Source: Bog-756 sp963839925
GTDB lineage: Bacteria; Actinomycetota; Acidimicrobiia; Acidimicrobiales; RAAP-2
DNA length: 64,000 bases
Direction: 5' to 3'
Assembly (NCBI GenBank): GCA_963839925.1
Contig: CAWIWV010000001.1
Coordinates: 806,001 to 870,000 of the forward strand
Shown here: positions 34,032 through 42,301 of the stretch, one piece after another
Numbering within the stretch: the stretch's first letter is position 1
How the letters are laid out: each line of letters starts with the position of its first letter
Program-made: the position numbers and the translations under genes
Notes under the pieces: generated by a model
Databases searched by the model: none
What the model was told of the DNA's origin: nothing
The model's input: the letters and a program-made list of their open reading frames with translations, nothing else

Positions 34032-34625
34032 GTGAGCAACGCCCAGCTGATCGTCGGGGGAGTGCTTGCGGTCGTTTGGGCGATACTCGGATACCGCCTT
34101 TCGGAGAACGACCGGAGGGCGCTCGGCCGCACCCCGTGGGGCCTCCCCTCCGCGCTTTGGGCCTTCTTCTGGTTCCTCTTCCTACCGCTTGGATTGGTGC
34201 TCTACCTGATCGCCCATTCCAACGGAGTTCGCCAGTTTCAGCAGCAGTCGTCTCCGGCAAAGAGGTCGACCACGGACCCTCCGCCACCCGGTCGACCGAG
34301 CGCGGCTGACCTGTTCCCTGCCTACCCTCGCCCGGCGAACTCCTGGGCGGAGTCGAGCCACGTGCAGGAACCCTCTGCTCCGGCTCTCTCCGACGCCAAG
34401 ACCGGTGAGGCCGGGGACGGAACTCGTGAGCTCGGGGAGGGGGAGGAGGCGGGTGACGGCAGCACGGCGAGCTGGCCCCATTCGCCGCCGGCGTGGCATC
34501 CCGATCCGAGCGGCAGATTTCAATTCCGCTGGTGGGACGGACATGAGTGGACGTCCCACGTGTCGACCGACGGGCACCATCTGATCGATACCAATCCGGA
34601 CCAGCGCATCGGTCCGTACGTCTGA
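34032..34625 (+). CDS. Membrane protein with C-terminal DUF2510 motif
   Basis: 197 residues. Two membrane helices near the N-terminus (about 4-20 and 40-62), the second with WAFFWFLFLPLGLVLYLIAH, then a polar linker. At the C-terminus is a DUF2510 motif, PPAWHPDPSGRFQFRWWDGHEWTSHV (about 156-181), a short Trp-rich element found in many actinobacterial membrane proteins. GTG 34032 was taken; AGGAGG at 34012-34017 is rather far away, GGGG lies directly upstream. Function unknown. Confidence 0.7.
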   Translation: MSNAQLIVGGVLAVVWAILGYRLSENDRRALGRTPWGLPSALWAFFWFLFLPLGLVLYLIAHSNGVRQFQQQSSPAKRSTTDPPPPGRPSAADLFPAYPRPANSWAESSHVQEPSAPALSDAKTGEAGDGTRELGEGEEAGDGSTASWPHSPPAWHPDPSGRFQFRWWDGHEWTSHVSTDGHHLIDTNPDQRIGPYV

Positions 34626-34687
34626 GCGTCCAGTTCTCCCCCAGACTCAGCTTCAGGTCTGATCTCACCACACCGATGACGTAGACG

Positions 34688-35176
34688 ATGTTCGTGACCA
34701 ACCATGTGCTCTCGGGTGTGATGATCGGACAGGCGATGAAAGGTCGCCCGGTTGCCGCGTTTCTTGCAGGCGTCGCCTCCCATCTCGTACTCGATGCGGT
34801 TCCTCACTGGGGTTGTGACTTTGGTGCCGGCGAGGGGATGGACCAGTTCATGCGGATCGCTCGGCGAGACGGGATCCTCGGTTTGGGCGCGATCGCAGTG
34901 GCGACGGTCGCGGTCGATCGCGAAAGTCGCAGTGCGACGGTCGCAGCGATGGCCGGTGCGGCGTTTCTCGACATCGACAAGCCGATCGAGCACTTCTTCG
35001 GAGTCCGCCCCTTCCCCGAGCTCGTGATGAAGCTTCACAAAGCGGTCCAAAACGAATCAACCGACGGCATGGGTCGCGAAGTGGGGTACGGGGTTCTCTT
35101 CGCCTTGGCCGACACGATTGCGATCGCGGTCAACCGGTCTGCGACCCGCCGAGGTCCGTTGACTTCAGGGGGATGA
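34688..35176 (+). CDS. Small YdjM/DUF457-like membrane protein
   Basis: 162 residues. The start MFVTNHVLSGVMIGQAM with a following HLVLDAVPHWG matches the membrane-bound metal-dependent hydrolase family (YdjM/DUF457), in which His and Asp of N-H-x-x-x-G and H-x-x-x-D are the conserved polar residues. Several hydrophobic stretches follow, one with AMAGAAFLDIDKPIEHFFG. No reaction is proven for the family. It overlaps the 3' end of the convergent amidase gene by 12 bases. Confidence 0.6.
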   Translation: MFVTNHVLSGVMIGQAMKGRPVAAFLAGVASHLVLDAVPHWGCDFGAGEGMDQFMRIARRDGILGLGAIAVATVAVDRESRSATVAAMAGAAFLDIDKPIEHFFGVRPFPELVMKLHKAVQNESTDGMGREVGYGVLFALADTIAIAVNRSATRRGPLTSGG

Positions 35177-36754
35177 CTGGCCGGTGAGGTAGACGGTGAT
35201 TGCCTGAGCGATTGCCGAGGCGGCCGACTGCTGGAAGGCCGGTGTGACGAGGAGCGCCGCGTCGGTCGGGTTCTGCATGTTGCCGCACTCGATGAGCACC
35301 TTGGGAACGGTCGTGAGATTGAGCCCCGCTAAATTGTTTCGCGGCTCCAGACCGTCCACCCCGTCGTAGGTGCTGATCGGCATCGGAGTATCGGCGACGA
35401 AGGCGTTTCTGAGGATCGCGGCAAAGGCAGCTGACGATCCGATCACCGCATCGTTGGGGCCGTCTGCCACCGGTTCGAGCACGGCGAATCCTCGTCCGTC
35501 GACCGGTCCACCGTCGGCGTGAATGTCCACGGCAACGTTTGCATCGGCATTGTTGATGATGGCGGCGCGGGTCGTCACGCACGGACCGACCCCCGCGTTG
35601 TTGGTTCGTGTCATCACCACCTGAGCTCCTTCGGACTCGAGGTCAGCCTCCAGATCGGTCGCGACGTTGAAGTTGTACTGAGCCTCGGTGTACCCACTGG
35701 CCGTCTCGGTGCCGGTGGTATCGCACGACTCGTATTCTTGGCCATTCCAGATCAGTTGATTGATGATCTGGGGCGCCGAGTAGTTGAGTCCGTTGTGCCC
35801 AGGGTCGATGCCGACGACCTTTCCTGCGAGAAGCAATGGGGAACCGATCACCAGCCAATAGCCCGCTCCATGAGGTGCGGCAGCCATCCCCACGACCGGA
35901 GCGTTCAGGGTCTCACCACCGGTCGATCCGTGGAAGGTGGCACTACCGAAGCTGAAGATGCCGCCGTCCGAAGCGACCAACCAGTAGCCCCCTCCGCCGG
36001 CAGATGGGGCCATGCCCACGATGGGCTTGTTCAAGGTCAGATCACCGGTCGATCCGTGGAAAGCGGCATTGCCGAAACTGAAGATGCCGCCGTCCGATGC
36101 CACCAACCAGTACCCATGCCCGTCGGGCGCCGCAGCCATCCCCACGACCGGCTTGTTGAGGGTCAGACCACCGGTCGATCCGTAGAAGGCGGCACTACCG
36201 AAGCTGAAGACGCCGCCGTCGGATGCAACCAACCAGTAGCCCCGTCCGTCGGGAGCTGCGGCCATGCCCACGATCGGTTTGTTCAAGGTCAGACCACCGG
36301 TCGATCCGTAGAACGCGGCACTACCGAAGGAGAAGACGCCGCCGTCGGATGCGACCAACCAGTAGCCCCGTCCGTCGGGAGCGGCGGCCATGCCCACGAT
36401 CGGTTTGTTCAAGACCAGACCACCGGTCGATCCGTAGAAAGCGGCACTGCCGAAACTGAAGATGCCGCCGTCCGAGCCGACCAGCCAGTAACCCCGACCG
36501 TTCGAAGTCGCAGCCATCCCGACGATGGGCGCCCGCGGATTGGCCACGGCGTGAGCACCGGCGGGCGCGGCCCCGAAGGGAACGGCCGAGTTCGGAGGCG
36601 GCACGGCGCCCGCGGTCCGGGGCCCGATTCGTGACCCCGCAGCGGAAGGTGAGGCCGACAGTAGAACGAGCCCGCCGGCAGCAAGCGCGAGTGGAGCGAG
36701 GGCCAGTCCGACGACCCATCGAGCGATCCGCGTCTTTCGGTCTGGATTCATCAT
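35165..36754 (-). CDS. Secreted N-acetylmuramoyl-L-alanine amidase with GYWLVASDGG repeats
   Basis: 529 residues with a signal/anchor helix (about 12-40). Residues about 75-300 hold five full repeats and a truncated sixth of the type GYWLVASDGGxFSFGSAAFYGSTGG-LNKPIVGM, the same module as the SGNH hydrolase 3 kb away. The C-terminal Amidase_3 domain has VVGIDPGHNG (zinc His about 317), the Glu ligand in GYTEAQYNFNVATDLEADLE, VAVDIHADGG (second His) and VLIECGNMQNPTDA (catalytic Glu). It should cut the MurNAc-L-Ala bond of peptidoglycan, with the repeats as a likely wall-targeting part. All key residues are present. Confidence 0.9.
   Translation of the reverse strand: MMNPDRKTRIARWVVGLALAPLALAAGGLVLLSASPSAAGSRIGPRTAGAVPPPNSAVPFGAAPAGAHAVANPRAPIVGMAATSNGRGYWLVGSDGGIFSFGSAAFYGSTGGLVLNKPIVGMAAAPDGRGYWLVASDGGVFSFGSAAFYGSTGGLTLNKPIVGMAAAPDGRGYWLVASDGGVFSFGSAAFYGSTGGLTLNKPVVGMAAAPDGHGYWLVASDGGIFSFGNAAFHGSTGDLTLNKPIVGMAPSAGGGGYWLVASDGGIFSFGSATFHGSTGGETLNAPVVGMAAAPHGAGYWLVIGSPLLLAGKVVGIDPGHNGLNYSAPQIINQLIWNGQEYESCDTTGTETASGYTEAQYNFNVATDLEADLESEGAQVVMTRTNNAGVGPCVTTRAAIINNADANVAVDIHADGGPVDGRGFAVLEPVADGPNDAVIGSSAAFAAILRNAFVADTPMPISTYDGVDGLEPRNNLAGLNLTTVPKVLIECGNMQNPTDAALLVTPAFQQSAASAIAQAITVYLTGQSSP
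35851..36530 (-). repeat. 126-bp coding repeats of the amidase gene
   Basis: Five complete and one partial 126-bp units in tandem, highly similar in DNA. Two internal units (around 36150-36400) are nearly identical, so unit number may vary between strains or collapse in short-read assemblies. Confidence 0.87.
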
Positions 36755-36850
36755 CGGCTCCCTGTTCTCGGCAACCTAGCAGTGCAACCCTCGACAGACG
36801 GTGACCGGCGACGATGCGAGTGAGACGGGTCGTGGGTACGGTGGATACTG

Positions 36851-38050
36851 ATGCCATCAGACGTGGGAGAGACGTCGGAGTTCCCAGACGGATTCTTGTG
36901 GGGGGTGGCAGGTTCCGCCCACCAGATCGAAGGCGGGAACACCAACAGCGACTGGTGGGAGTTCGAGCACGCACCGGGTTCGGTCTGTGTCGAGTCGAGT
37001 GGAGATGCCTGTGACTCCTACCACCGGTGGAGGGAAGACCTCGACCTGGTCAAGGGGTTGGGGCTCGGCGCCTACCGGTTCTCGATCGAGTGGAGTCGCA
37101 TCGAGCCAGCGGAGGGAGAGTTCTCGAAGGCAGCGTTGGACCACTACCGCCGTCTGCTGGGCGGTTGTCACGAGCGTGGGATCGTCCCGGTCGTCACGTT
37201 TCATCACTTCACCATCCCCTTGTGGCTGGCCAGGCGCGGTGGGTTCGAGGCCCTGGACGCCCCTGAACGCTTCGGCAGGTATGTGGGACGGGCCGCTGCC
37301 TCGCTCGGAGACCTGATCGGCTGGGCGTGCACCATCAACGAGCCGAACGTGATCGGCGCGATGGGCTACACCGTTGGCGACTATCCGCCGGGCGTGAAAG
37401 ACGATCTGACCCGTCATCTCGCGGTCAACGAGGCGATGGTGCGCTCCCACCGACTCGCGGTGGAAGCGCTTCGCTCGTCGCCGGGCACCTTTCCGATCGG
37501 CCTCACTCTGTCGATGTCCGAGAACGTCGCGGCTGCTGGAGGTGAAGTCACTCGGGACATGGCTGAGGAGGTACTCGAGAACGCCTTTCTCCGAGCTTGT
37601 GAGGGAGACGACTTCGTCGGTGTCCAGGCCTATACCCGGATGCACTTCGGTCCCGACGGGGTCGCGCCCGACGATCCTTCGGTTCCCCAGACCGACCTGG
37701 GAACCGAGTACTGGCCCCAAGCGGTCGCCCACTGTGTACGCCGGACTGCGGAGTTCACCGGACTCCCGGTCTTGGTCACCGAGAGCGGCATCGCCACCGG
37801 CGACGATTCGGTGCGCATCCGCTACCTCGACTCGGTGCTGCGCGGCGTCCATGCCTGCATTGCCGAGGCGATCGATGTCCACGGGTTCTTCGTGTGGAGT
37901 CTGCTCGACAACTTCGAGTGGCAGCTCGGATACCGTCCGAAGTTCGGTCTCCACTCGGTCGACCGCACCACCTTCGAACGGAAGGCGAGACCGAGTGCGC
38001 GCTGGTATGCCGATATCGTCCGAACCAATCGGCTCGGTTCGACCGGCTAG
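36851..38050 (+). CDS. Glycoside hydrolase family 1 (beta-glucosidase-like)
   Basis: 399 residues, intracellular. Retaining GH1 enzyme: FPDGFLWGVAGSAHQIEGG at the start, YRFSIEWSRIEPAEG, the acid/base Glu in CTINEPNVIG (about 163) and the nucleophile Glu in VLVTESGIAT (about 311), then FVWSLLDNFEWQLGYRPKFGL at the end. Somewhat shorter than the common 440-480 residues, but with both catalytic glutamates. Probably hydrolyses beta-linked disaccharides or glycoside conjugates. Divergent from the repeat amidase. Confidence 0.93.
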   Translation: MPSDVGETSEFPDGFLWGVAGSAHQIEGGNTNSDWWEFEHAPGSVCVESSGDACDSYHRWREDLDLVKGLGLGAYRFSIEWSRIEPAEGEFSKAALDHYRRLLGGCHERGIVPVVTFHHFTIPLWLARRGGFEALDAPERFGRYVGRAAASLGDLIGWACTINEPNVIGAMGYTVGDYPPGVKDDLTRHLAVNEAMVRSHRLAVEALRSSPGTFPIGLTLSMSENVAAAGGEVTRDMAEEVLENAFLRACEGDDFVGVQAYTRMHFGPDGVAPDDPSVPQTDLGTEYWPQAVAHCVRRTAEFTGLPVLVTESGIATGDDSVRIRYLDSVLRGVHACIAEAIDVHGFFVWSLLDNFEWQLGYRPKFGLHSVDRTTFERKARPSARWYADIVRTNRLGSTG

Positions 38051-38065
38051 GCCGGAGTCGAGCGG

Positions 38066-39010
38066 CTAGGCCAGATAGGACTCGATCGCGCGGGCGATTC
38101 CCTGGGCGATCACCTGTTGGTCTGAACTGCTCGCAGCAATCGATCCTTCGAAGGGGTCGGTGAGGTACAGCGGCTCGATGACCGCTCCCGGCATGTGGCT
38201 CGGAGTGGAGAAGAAGCCGGTCGAGGCTGGTCCGATGAGCATGAGATGGTCGTACGCAGCGGCCTCTGCGGCAAGTCCTCCCTGCGCGGGATCGCCGGCC
38301 GATGATCCGAAGCCGCTGTCGGGAAGTGTTCCGTCGTTGGGGATCTGCCAACCCTGCGAATTCATCGCAGCAAGAACGTCGGATTGCAGCAATGTTGCCA
38401 GCCGTTGGTTCTGCGAGGAAAAAGGCCGGTCCTGGTCGTAGAGGGTCACACTTCCGGCAGTTTCAGAGGTGCTTGCATCCATGTAGATCCCGATGAGTGC
38501 ATCAGCGCCGGCAAGGTTCGCGCAGATGTCTCTGGCTGCCACATCATCGTGCGCTCCCTGCAACGTGAGCAGGTTGCCGTCGACATCGCTCGCCGACAGC
38601 CGGACGACACTGGAGTCCGAGGTACGCGACACGACGACTCGGTAGCCCCGGGCTCGCAAGAGAGCCATGGTGTCGAGCTCGACGGCCAGGTTCACGTTGG
38701 ATTCCTCCACGGTTTGGCCGGACTCGGTCGTTCCAACTCCTCCAGGGTCGAGACCACCGTGCCCGGCGTCGAGGAAGACCGTCTTGCCGTTGTTGCCGGC
38801 GGTCGGGTCGAACGCAGTACACGCGCCCGGCGAGAATTCTGAAGAGTCCAGCGGGACGCCATCCGTCGACGAGCCAAGATGGACGGCGTCGGCAAGGGAG
38901 CGTCGCAACGAGCCGTCGAGGAGCACGGCGACGAGTCCCACGGCAACGACGACGAGGGCGATGACGAACGCCGATCGACCGCGGCGAGGGTTCGAACGCT
39001 CACCGGTCAC
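38066..39010 (-). CDS. Amidase_3-type N-acetylmuramoyl-L-alanine amidase with altered zinc site
   Basis: 314 residues. A single N-terminal membrane helix (about 14-33) anchors the protein. The Amidase_3 domain begins KTVFLDAGHGGLDPGG (zinc His about 83), Glu follows in TVEESNVNLAVELD, but the second zinc histidine expected in the ISIHANA-type strand is replaced: the sequence reads LIGIYMDASTSE, with Tyr at the His position. The catalytic Glu is present in PGAVIEPLYLTDPFE. The domain resembles mycobacterial Rv3717. It may be a regulatory pseudo-amidase or use another ligand. Stops 16 bases from the convergent GH1 gene. Confidence 0.82.
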   Translation of the reverse strand: MTGERSNPRRGRSAFVIALVVVAVGLVAVLLDGSLRRSLADAVHLGSSTDGVPLDSSEFSPGACTAFDPTAGNNGKTVFLDAGHGGLDPGGVGTTESGQTVEESNVNLAVELDTMALLRARGYRVVVSRTSDSSVVRLSASDVDGNLLTLQGAHDDVAARDICANLAGADALIGIYMDASTSETAGSVTLYDQDRPFSSQNQRLATLLQSDVLAAMNSQGWQIPNDGTLPDSGFGSSAGDPAQGGLAAEAAAYDHLMLIGPASTGFFSTPSHMPGAVIEPLYLTDPFEGSIAASSSDQQVIAQGIARAIESYLA

Positions 39011-39154
39011 GAGAAACGTCTCCGTGTCGTCCGGGTCACGCTTCGGGATGCTACCGATGGTGACCGCTCACGAGGGGTCACCCCGAGGTGCTCGGATGGC
39101 TGATCGAACATGCGCTGGCAGGGGCCAACCTGGTCCGGCAGACTGATCGTCGAG

Positions 39155-40369
39155 ATGGCTGCCACGACGGACGAACACCAGGACTTGACCGCTCCCCTGT
39201 TGGACCCGGAGTTCTACGCCGGCGATCCGTACCCCCTCTACGCCAGGCTCCGGGCCGAGGCACCGGTGGCCCGAAACGACACCTTGGGCATGTGGGTCGT
39301 GAGCCGTCATGTCGACGTCGTGACGGTCTCGCGCGATCCCACGGTCTTTTGTTCTTCGAAGGGGATCATGGCGTTCGAGATCGGCTCCGAGTACGCCACC
39401 CCGCCGACCATGATGCACACCGATCCCCCCGATCACACCCGGTACCGGGCTCTGGTGCAGCCCGGTTTCCGCCCGTCCTTCATCCGCACTCTCGAAGAGA
39501 CCGTGCGTGTTCGCACTCGGGCGTTGGTCGATCGCATCGAACCGGGTCGGCCGGTCGACTTCGTTTCAGAGGTCGCGGTCCCTCTTCCGCTGCAAGTGAT
39601 CAGCGACCTGATGGGCATGCCGGAAGAGCAGTGGCCACAGTTCTTCAAATGGTCGGAGGCGGTCATCCCCGGTGCGACCGATTGGCCCGAGGAGGAACGC
39701 CAAGCGCTCAGCGCCGAGATGGTGACCTATCTCCTTGCCGCGTCCGCTGAAGGGCGTGCCCACCCCGGCAAGGGGATCATCTCCGAGCTCGGAGCAGCGG
39801 AGATCGACGGCGATCGACTCACCGACGCGGAGCTCGGCATGTTCTTGGTGCAGCTGCTCGTGGCAGGCAACGAGACCACCCGCAACATGATGTCGGGAGG
39901 TCTGGTCGGCTTTGCCGGCGAGCAGGGCCAGTGGGCGTCACTCCGGTCGCGGGCATCGGCCTCGACCGCACGCGCGGTTCCCGTGGCGGTCGAGGAGATG
40001 TTGCGATGGACGACGCCGGTCGTTTCGTTCATGCGGACGACCACTCGCCCCACGGAGCTCGGAGGTCGCGAGCTCGGGGCGGGTGAACCGGTCCTCATGC
40101 TCTATGCGTCAGCGAACCGGGACGAGTCGGTGTTCGGTCCGACCGCGGACCGCTTCGACGCAGCCAGGAACCCGAACCCACACGTGGCCTTCGGGTTCGG
40201 GCCTCACTTCTGCGTCGGTGCCGTCCTTGCAAGGCTGGAAGGCCGCGTTCTGCTCGAGGAGCTGCTTGCGCGTTTCGGAGGGGTCGAGCAGGCCGGGAGT
40301 GTCGTGCGAACTGCGTCGCCGGTCATTGCAGGAGTGCGCTCGGCGCCGTTGGTGTTCACCGCAGGCTGA
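39155..40369 (+). CDS. Cytochrome P450
   Basis: About 404 residues, soluble bacterial P450. HTDPPDHTRYRALVQPGF (helix C region), the I-helix oxygen-binding LLVAGNETTRNM (about 236), the K-helix Glu-x-x-Arg in EEMLRW, and the heme loop FGFGPHFCVGAVLARLE with the axial Cys near residue 352. ATG 39155 gives a normal length; the open frame upstream to 39110 is unlike the family. Neighbouring fatty acid/CoA genes suggest lipid or steroid oxidation, but the substrate is not predictable. No ferredoxin gene is adjacent. Confidence 0.95.
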   Translation: MAATTDEHQDLTAPLLDPEFYAGDPYPLYARLRAEAPVARNDTLGMWVVSRHVDVVTVSRDPTVFCSSKGIMAFEIGSEYATPPTMMHTDPPDHTRYRALVQPGFRPSFIRTLEETVRVRTRALVDRIEPGRPVDFVSEVAVPLPLQVISDLMGMPEEQWPQFFKWSEAVIPGATDWPEEERQALSAEMVTYLLAASAEGRAHPGKGIISELGAAEIDGDRLTDAELGMFLVQLLVAGNETTRNMMSGGLVGFAGEQGQWASLRSRASASTARAVPVAVEEMLRWTTPVVSFMRTTTRPTELGGRELGAGEPVLMLYASANRDESVFGPTADRFDAARNPNPHVAFGFGPHFCVGAVLARLEGRVLLEELLARFGGVEQAGSVVRTASPVIAGVRSAPLVFTAG

Positions 40370-40480
40370 GTCCGGGGAGAGCTCCCGGTGCTCGATACGA
40401 GGGCATCGGGTTGAGGGCAGGGGAAACCGAGTGACGTGTCATATATAGCCCACTCCTCTTGCGTCGGCACGACCGCCCAC

Positions 40481-40495
40481 GCCCGGTGGCCGGGC
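40481..40495. terminator. GC hairpin between convergent genes
   Basis: GCCCGG and CCGGGC with loop TGG form a perfect 6-bp stem at the end of the minus-strand crotonase gene and beyond the P450 gene. The 111 bases between the two stops also contain CCGGG/CCCGG near 40372-40388. Either could end transcription. Confidence 0.4.
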
Positions 40496-41298
40496 TACCG
40501 CTTGCGGTAGATCGGATCGCGTTCTTCGGCTCGTGCGGCCTTCATCTCGCGGTAGTCGTCCGATGCGAAGACCAGAGATTGTGCGACCGCCTCTTCCGCT
40601 ATCGAGCGCTGTACTTCGGGAGCGCCCAAGCTGAACAGCGTGCGCCGCGCCATCTTGACAGTGAAGGCTGGGGCCTTGGCGATCTGGTAGGCCATCTCCA
40701 TCGCCACCTCGTCGAGCTCGTTCTCGTCAGAGACCAGGCGACTCACCACGCCGTGGGTGAGAGCCTCCTCTGCAGTGAACACCCGACCGGTGAGTGCGAG
40801 GTCGGCGGCCAAGCCGTGTCCCGCCATCTGGAAGAGGCGGGCGACGCCGCCCGAGTCGGGGATCACCCCGTGGGCGACTTCCGGCAGCATCATCCGTGTG
40901 CCTGCCGCTGCGATCCTGATGTCGCAGAGCATCGCCCGTTCGAAGGCGCCCCCGATCACCCATCCTTTGAGGGCGCAGATGATCGGGCACGGCATCGTCA
41001 TGAACATCTGGGTGGGCCGATGCCCGCGTTCGATGAACTCCAGGTCGGAGATGTCCTCTACCCGGAGGCCGAGCTGGGTGGTGTCTCGGCCTGAGGAGAA
41101 CGACTTGCCCTCACCGCGCCACACGATGGCCCGCAGATGGTTCATGGCGTGCACCTCTGCCAGGACCTCCCACAGTCGCCGGTCCATCTCGTCGCTCATC
41201 GCGTTGTGACGATCAGGTCGGTTGTTGGTGATCACCGCGATGGGCCCATCGACTTCGAGTCGCACCAGGGCGCGGTCGTCTGTGGTCTGGTCGCTCAT
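40495..41298 (-). CDS. Enoyl-CoA hydratase/isomerase (crotonase family)
   Basis: 267 residues. Crotonase fold with VDGPIAVITNNRPDRHNAMS at the start, the CoA oxyanion segment SFSSGRDTTQLG (about 76), CPIICALKGWVIGGAFERAMLCDIRIAAAG, and LPEVAHGVIPDSGGVARL. Family members hydrate enoyl-CoA or shift double bonds. The second acidic position is an Asp-containing PDSGG, as is common. ATG 41298 overlaps the SDR stop (ATGA), so both are co-translated; together they look like a beta-oxidation side-chain module. Confidence 0.88.
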   Translation of the reverse strand: MSDQTTDDRALVRLEVDGPIAVITNNRPDRHNAMSDEMDRRLWEVLAEVHAMNHLRAIVWRGEGKSFSSGRDTTQLGLRVEDISDLEFIERGHRPTQMFMTMPCPIICALKGWVIGGAFERAMLCDIRIAAAGTRMMLPEVAHGVIPDSGGVARLFQMAGHGLAADLALTGRVFTAEEALTHGVVSRLVSDENELDEVAMEMAYQIAKAPAFTVKMARRTLFSLGAPEVQRSIAEEAVAQSLVFASDDYREMKAARAEERDPIYRKR

Positions 41299-42179
41299 GT
41301 GGTTGCTCCGAACGGTGGTCGATTCAGCTGTTCTCTGACAGGGACGAACGGGGGTTGGACGGTGTGACGCCTCTGCCAGTTGGCCCCATCGACGACCAAC
41401 GAGTGCCCGCTGATATAGGTGGCGAAAGGCGAGCAGAGATAGGTTGCCGCCCAGGCCAGCTCGCGCGGGAAGCCGACTCTTCCGGCGGGCACCCGTGAGT
41501 CCTGACCCTCGTACTTGCCAGGGACTGCGGCGATCGCCGCTGTCTCGTCCTCGTGGGGGAAGAGACCGGGGACCAGCCCGTTGACTCTGATGCCGTAGGG
41601 GCCCCACTCGACCGCCAGCGTCTCCGTGAGGTTCTTCACGCCGGCCTTTGCCGCAGCCGAATGGGCGAACCCCGGGCCGCCGGTCCAGGCGTAGGAAGCG
41701 CCGATGTTGACGATCGAACCGCCCCGATCGGCGGGGATGAGGCGGCGAGCGAAGTCCCGGCAGCAGTAGAAGGTGCCGTTCAACACGATGTCGACGACGG
41801 TGCGCCACGCATTCGGGCTCATGTCTTCAGCCGGCACCGGAAAGTTCCCCGCCGCGTTGTTGACGAGCACATCGATCGGACCGAACTCGGACTCGACCAA
41901 GTCGAAGGCGGACGCGATCGAGTCTGGTTCTCGGATGTCGCACGGTGCGGCCACCGCCCGCCCGCCAGCCTCCTCGACTGCGGCCACTCCCGCGGCCCGG
42001 TGCTCCTCACCGCGGCTGAGAACACCGACCGACGCGCCAAGGCGTGCGAATTCGGTGGCGATGGACTTCCCGAGCCCTGTTCCACCGCCAGTGACGATGA
42101 CCACCTGCCCGTCGTAGGTGCCCGGCGGCAGCGCCGATGCACCCACCGGGGGCGGCGGTCGAAGTCCCGGAGGAGTCAC
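41295..42179 (-). CDS. SDR oxidoreductase, 2,4-dienoyl-CoA-reductase-like
   Basis: 294 residues. The classical SDR cofactor motif TGGGTGLGKSIATEF (about 30-44), then VLVNNAAGNFPVPAEDMSPNAW, a signature of dienoyl-/trans-2-enoyl-CoA reductases. The usual Tyr of Y-x-x-x-K is replaced (GPGFAHSAAAKAGV keeps only Lys), which is also normal for that branch. RVNGLVPG and a GxxxYISGHSLVVDGA end complete the fold. NADPH-dependent reduction of unsaturated acyl-CoA is likely. GTG 42179 is the only start before the Rossmann motif. Confidence 0.87.
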   Translation of the reverse strand: MTPPGLRPPPPVGASALPPGTYDGQVVIVTGGGTGLGKSIATEFARLGASVGVLSRGEEHRAAGVAAVEEAGGRAVAAPCDIREPDSIASAFDLVESEFGPIDVLVNNAAGNFPVPAEDMSPNAWRTVVDIVLNGTFYCCRDFARRLIPADRGGSIVNIGASYAWTGGPGFAHSAAAKAGVKNLTETLAVEWGPYGIRVNGLVPGLFPHEDETAAIAAVPGKYEGQDSRVPAGRVGFPRELAWAATYLCSPFATYISGHSLVVDGANWQRRHTVQPPFVPVREQLNRPPFGATT

Positions 42180-42301
42180 CGGTCAGTCGCCGATGTCCGG
42201 GCCTCAGTCAGCACAGCGGTGATCCTATCCACAACGCCGAACGTGCGGTCTTGTCCGCCGCGGTTCCGATTCGCTGCCGGGGAGCGCCACGACCTCGGGT
42301 A

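Noticed and set aside
35851..36530. CRISPR-like array
   Set aside because: Period is 126 bp with no unique spacers; units are codon-based protein repeats.
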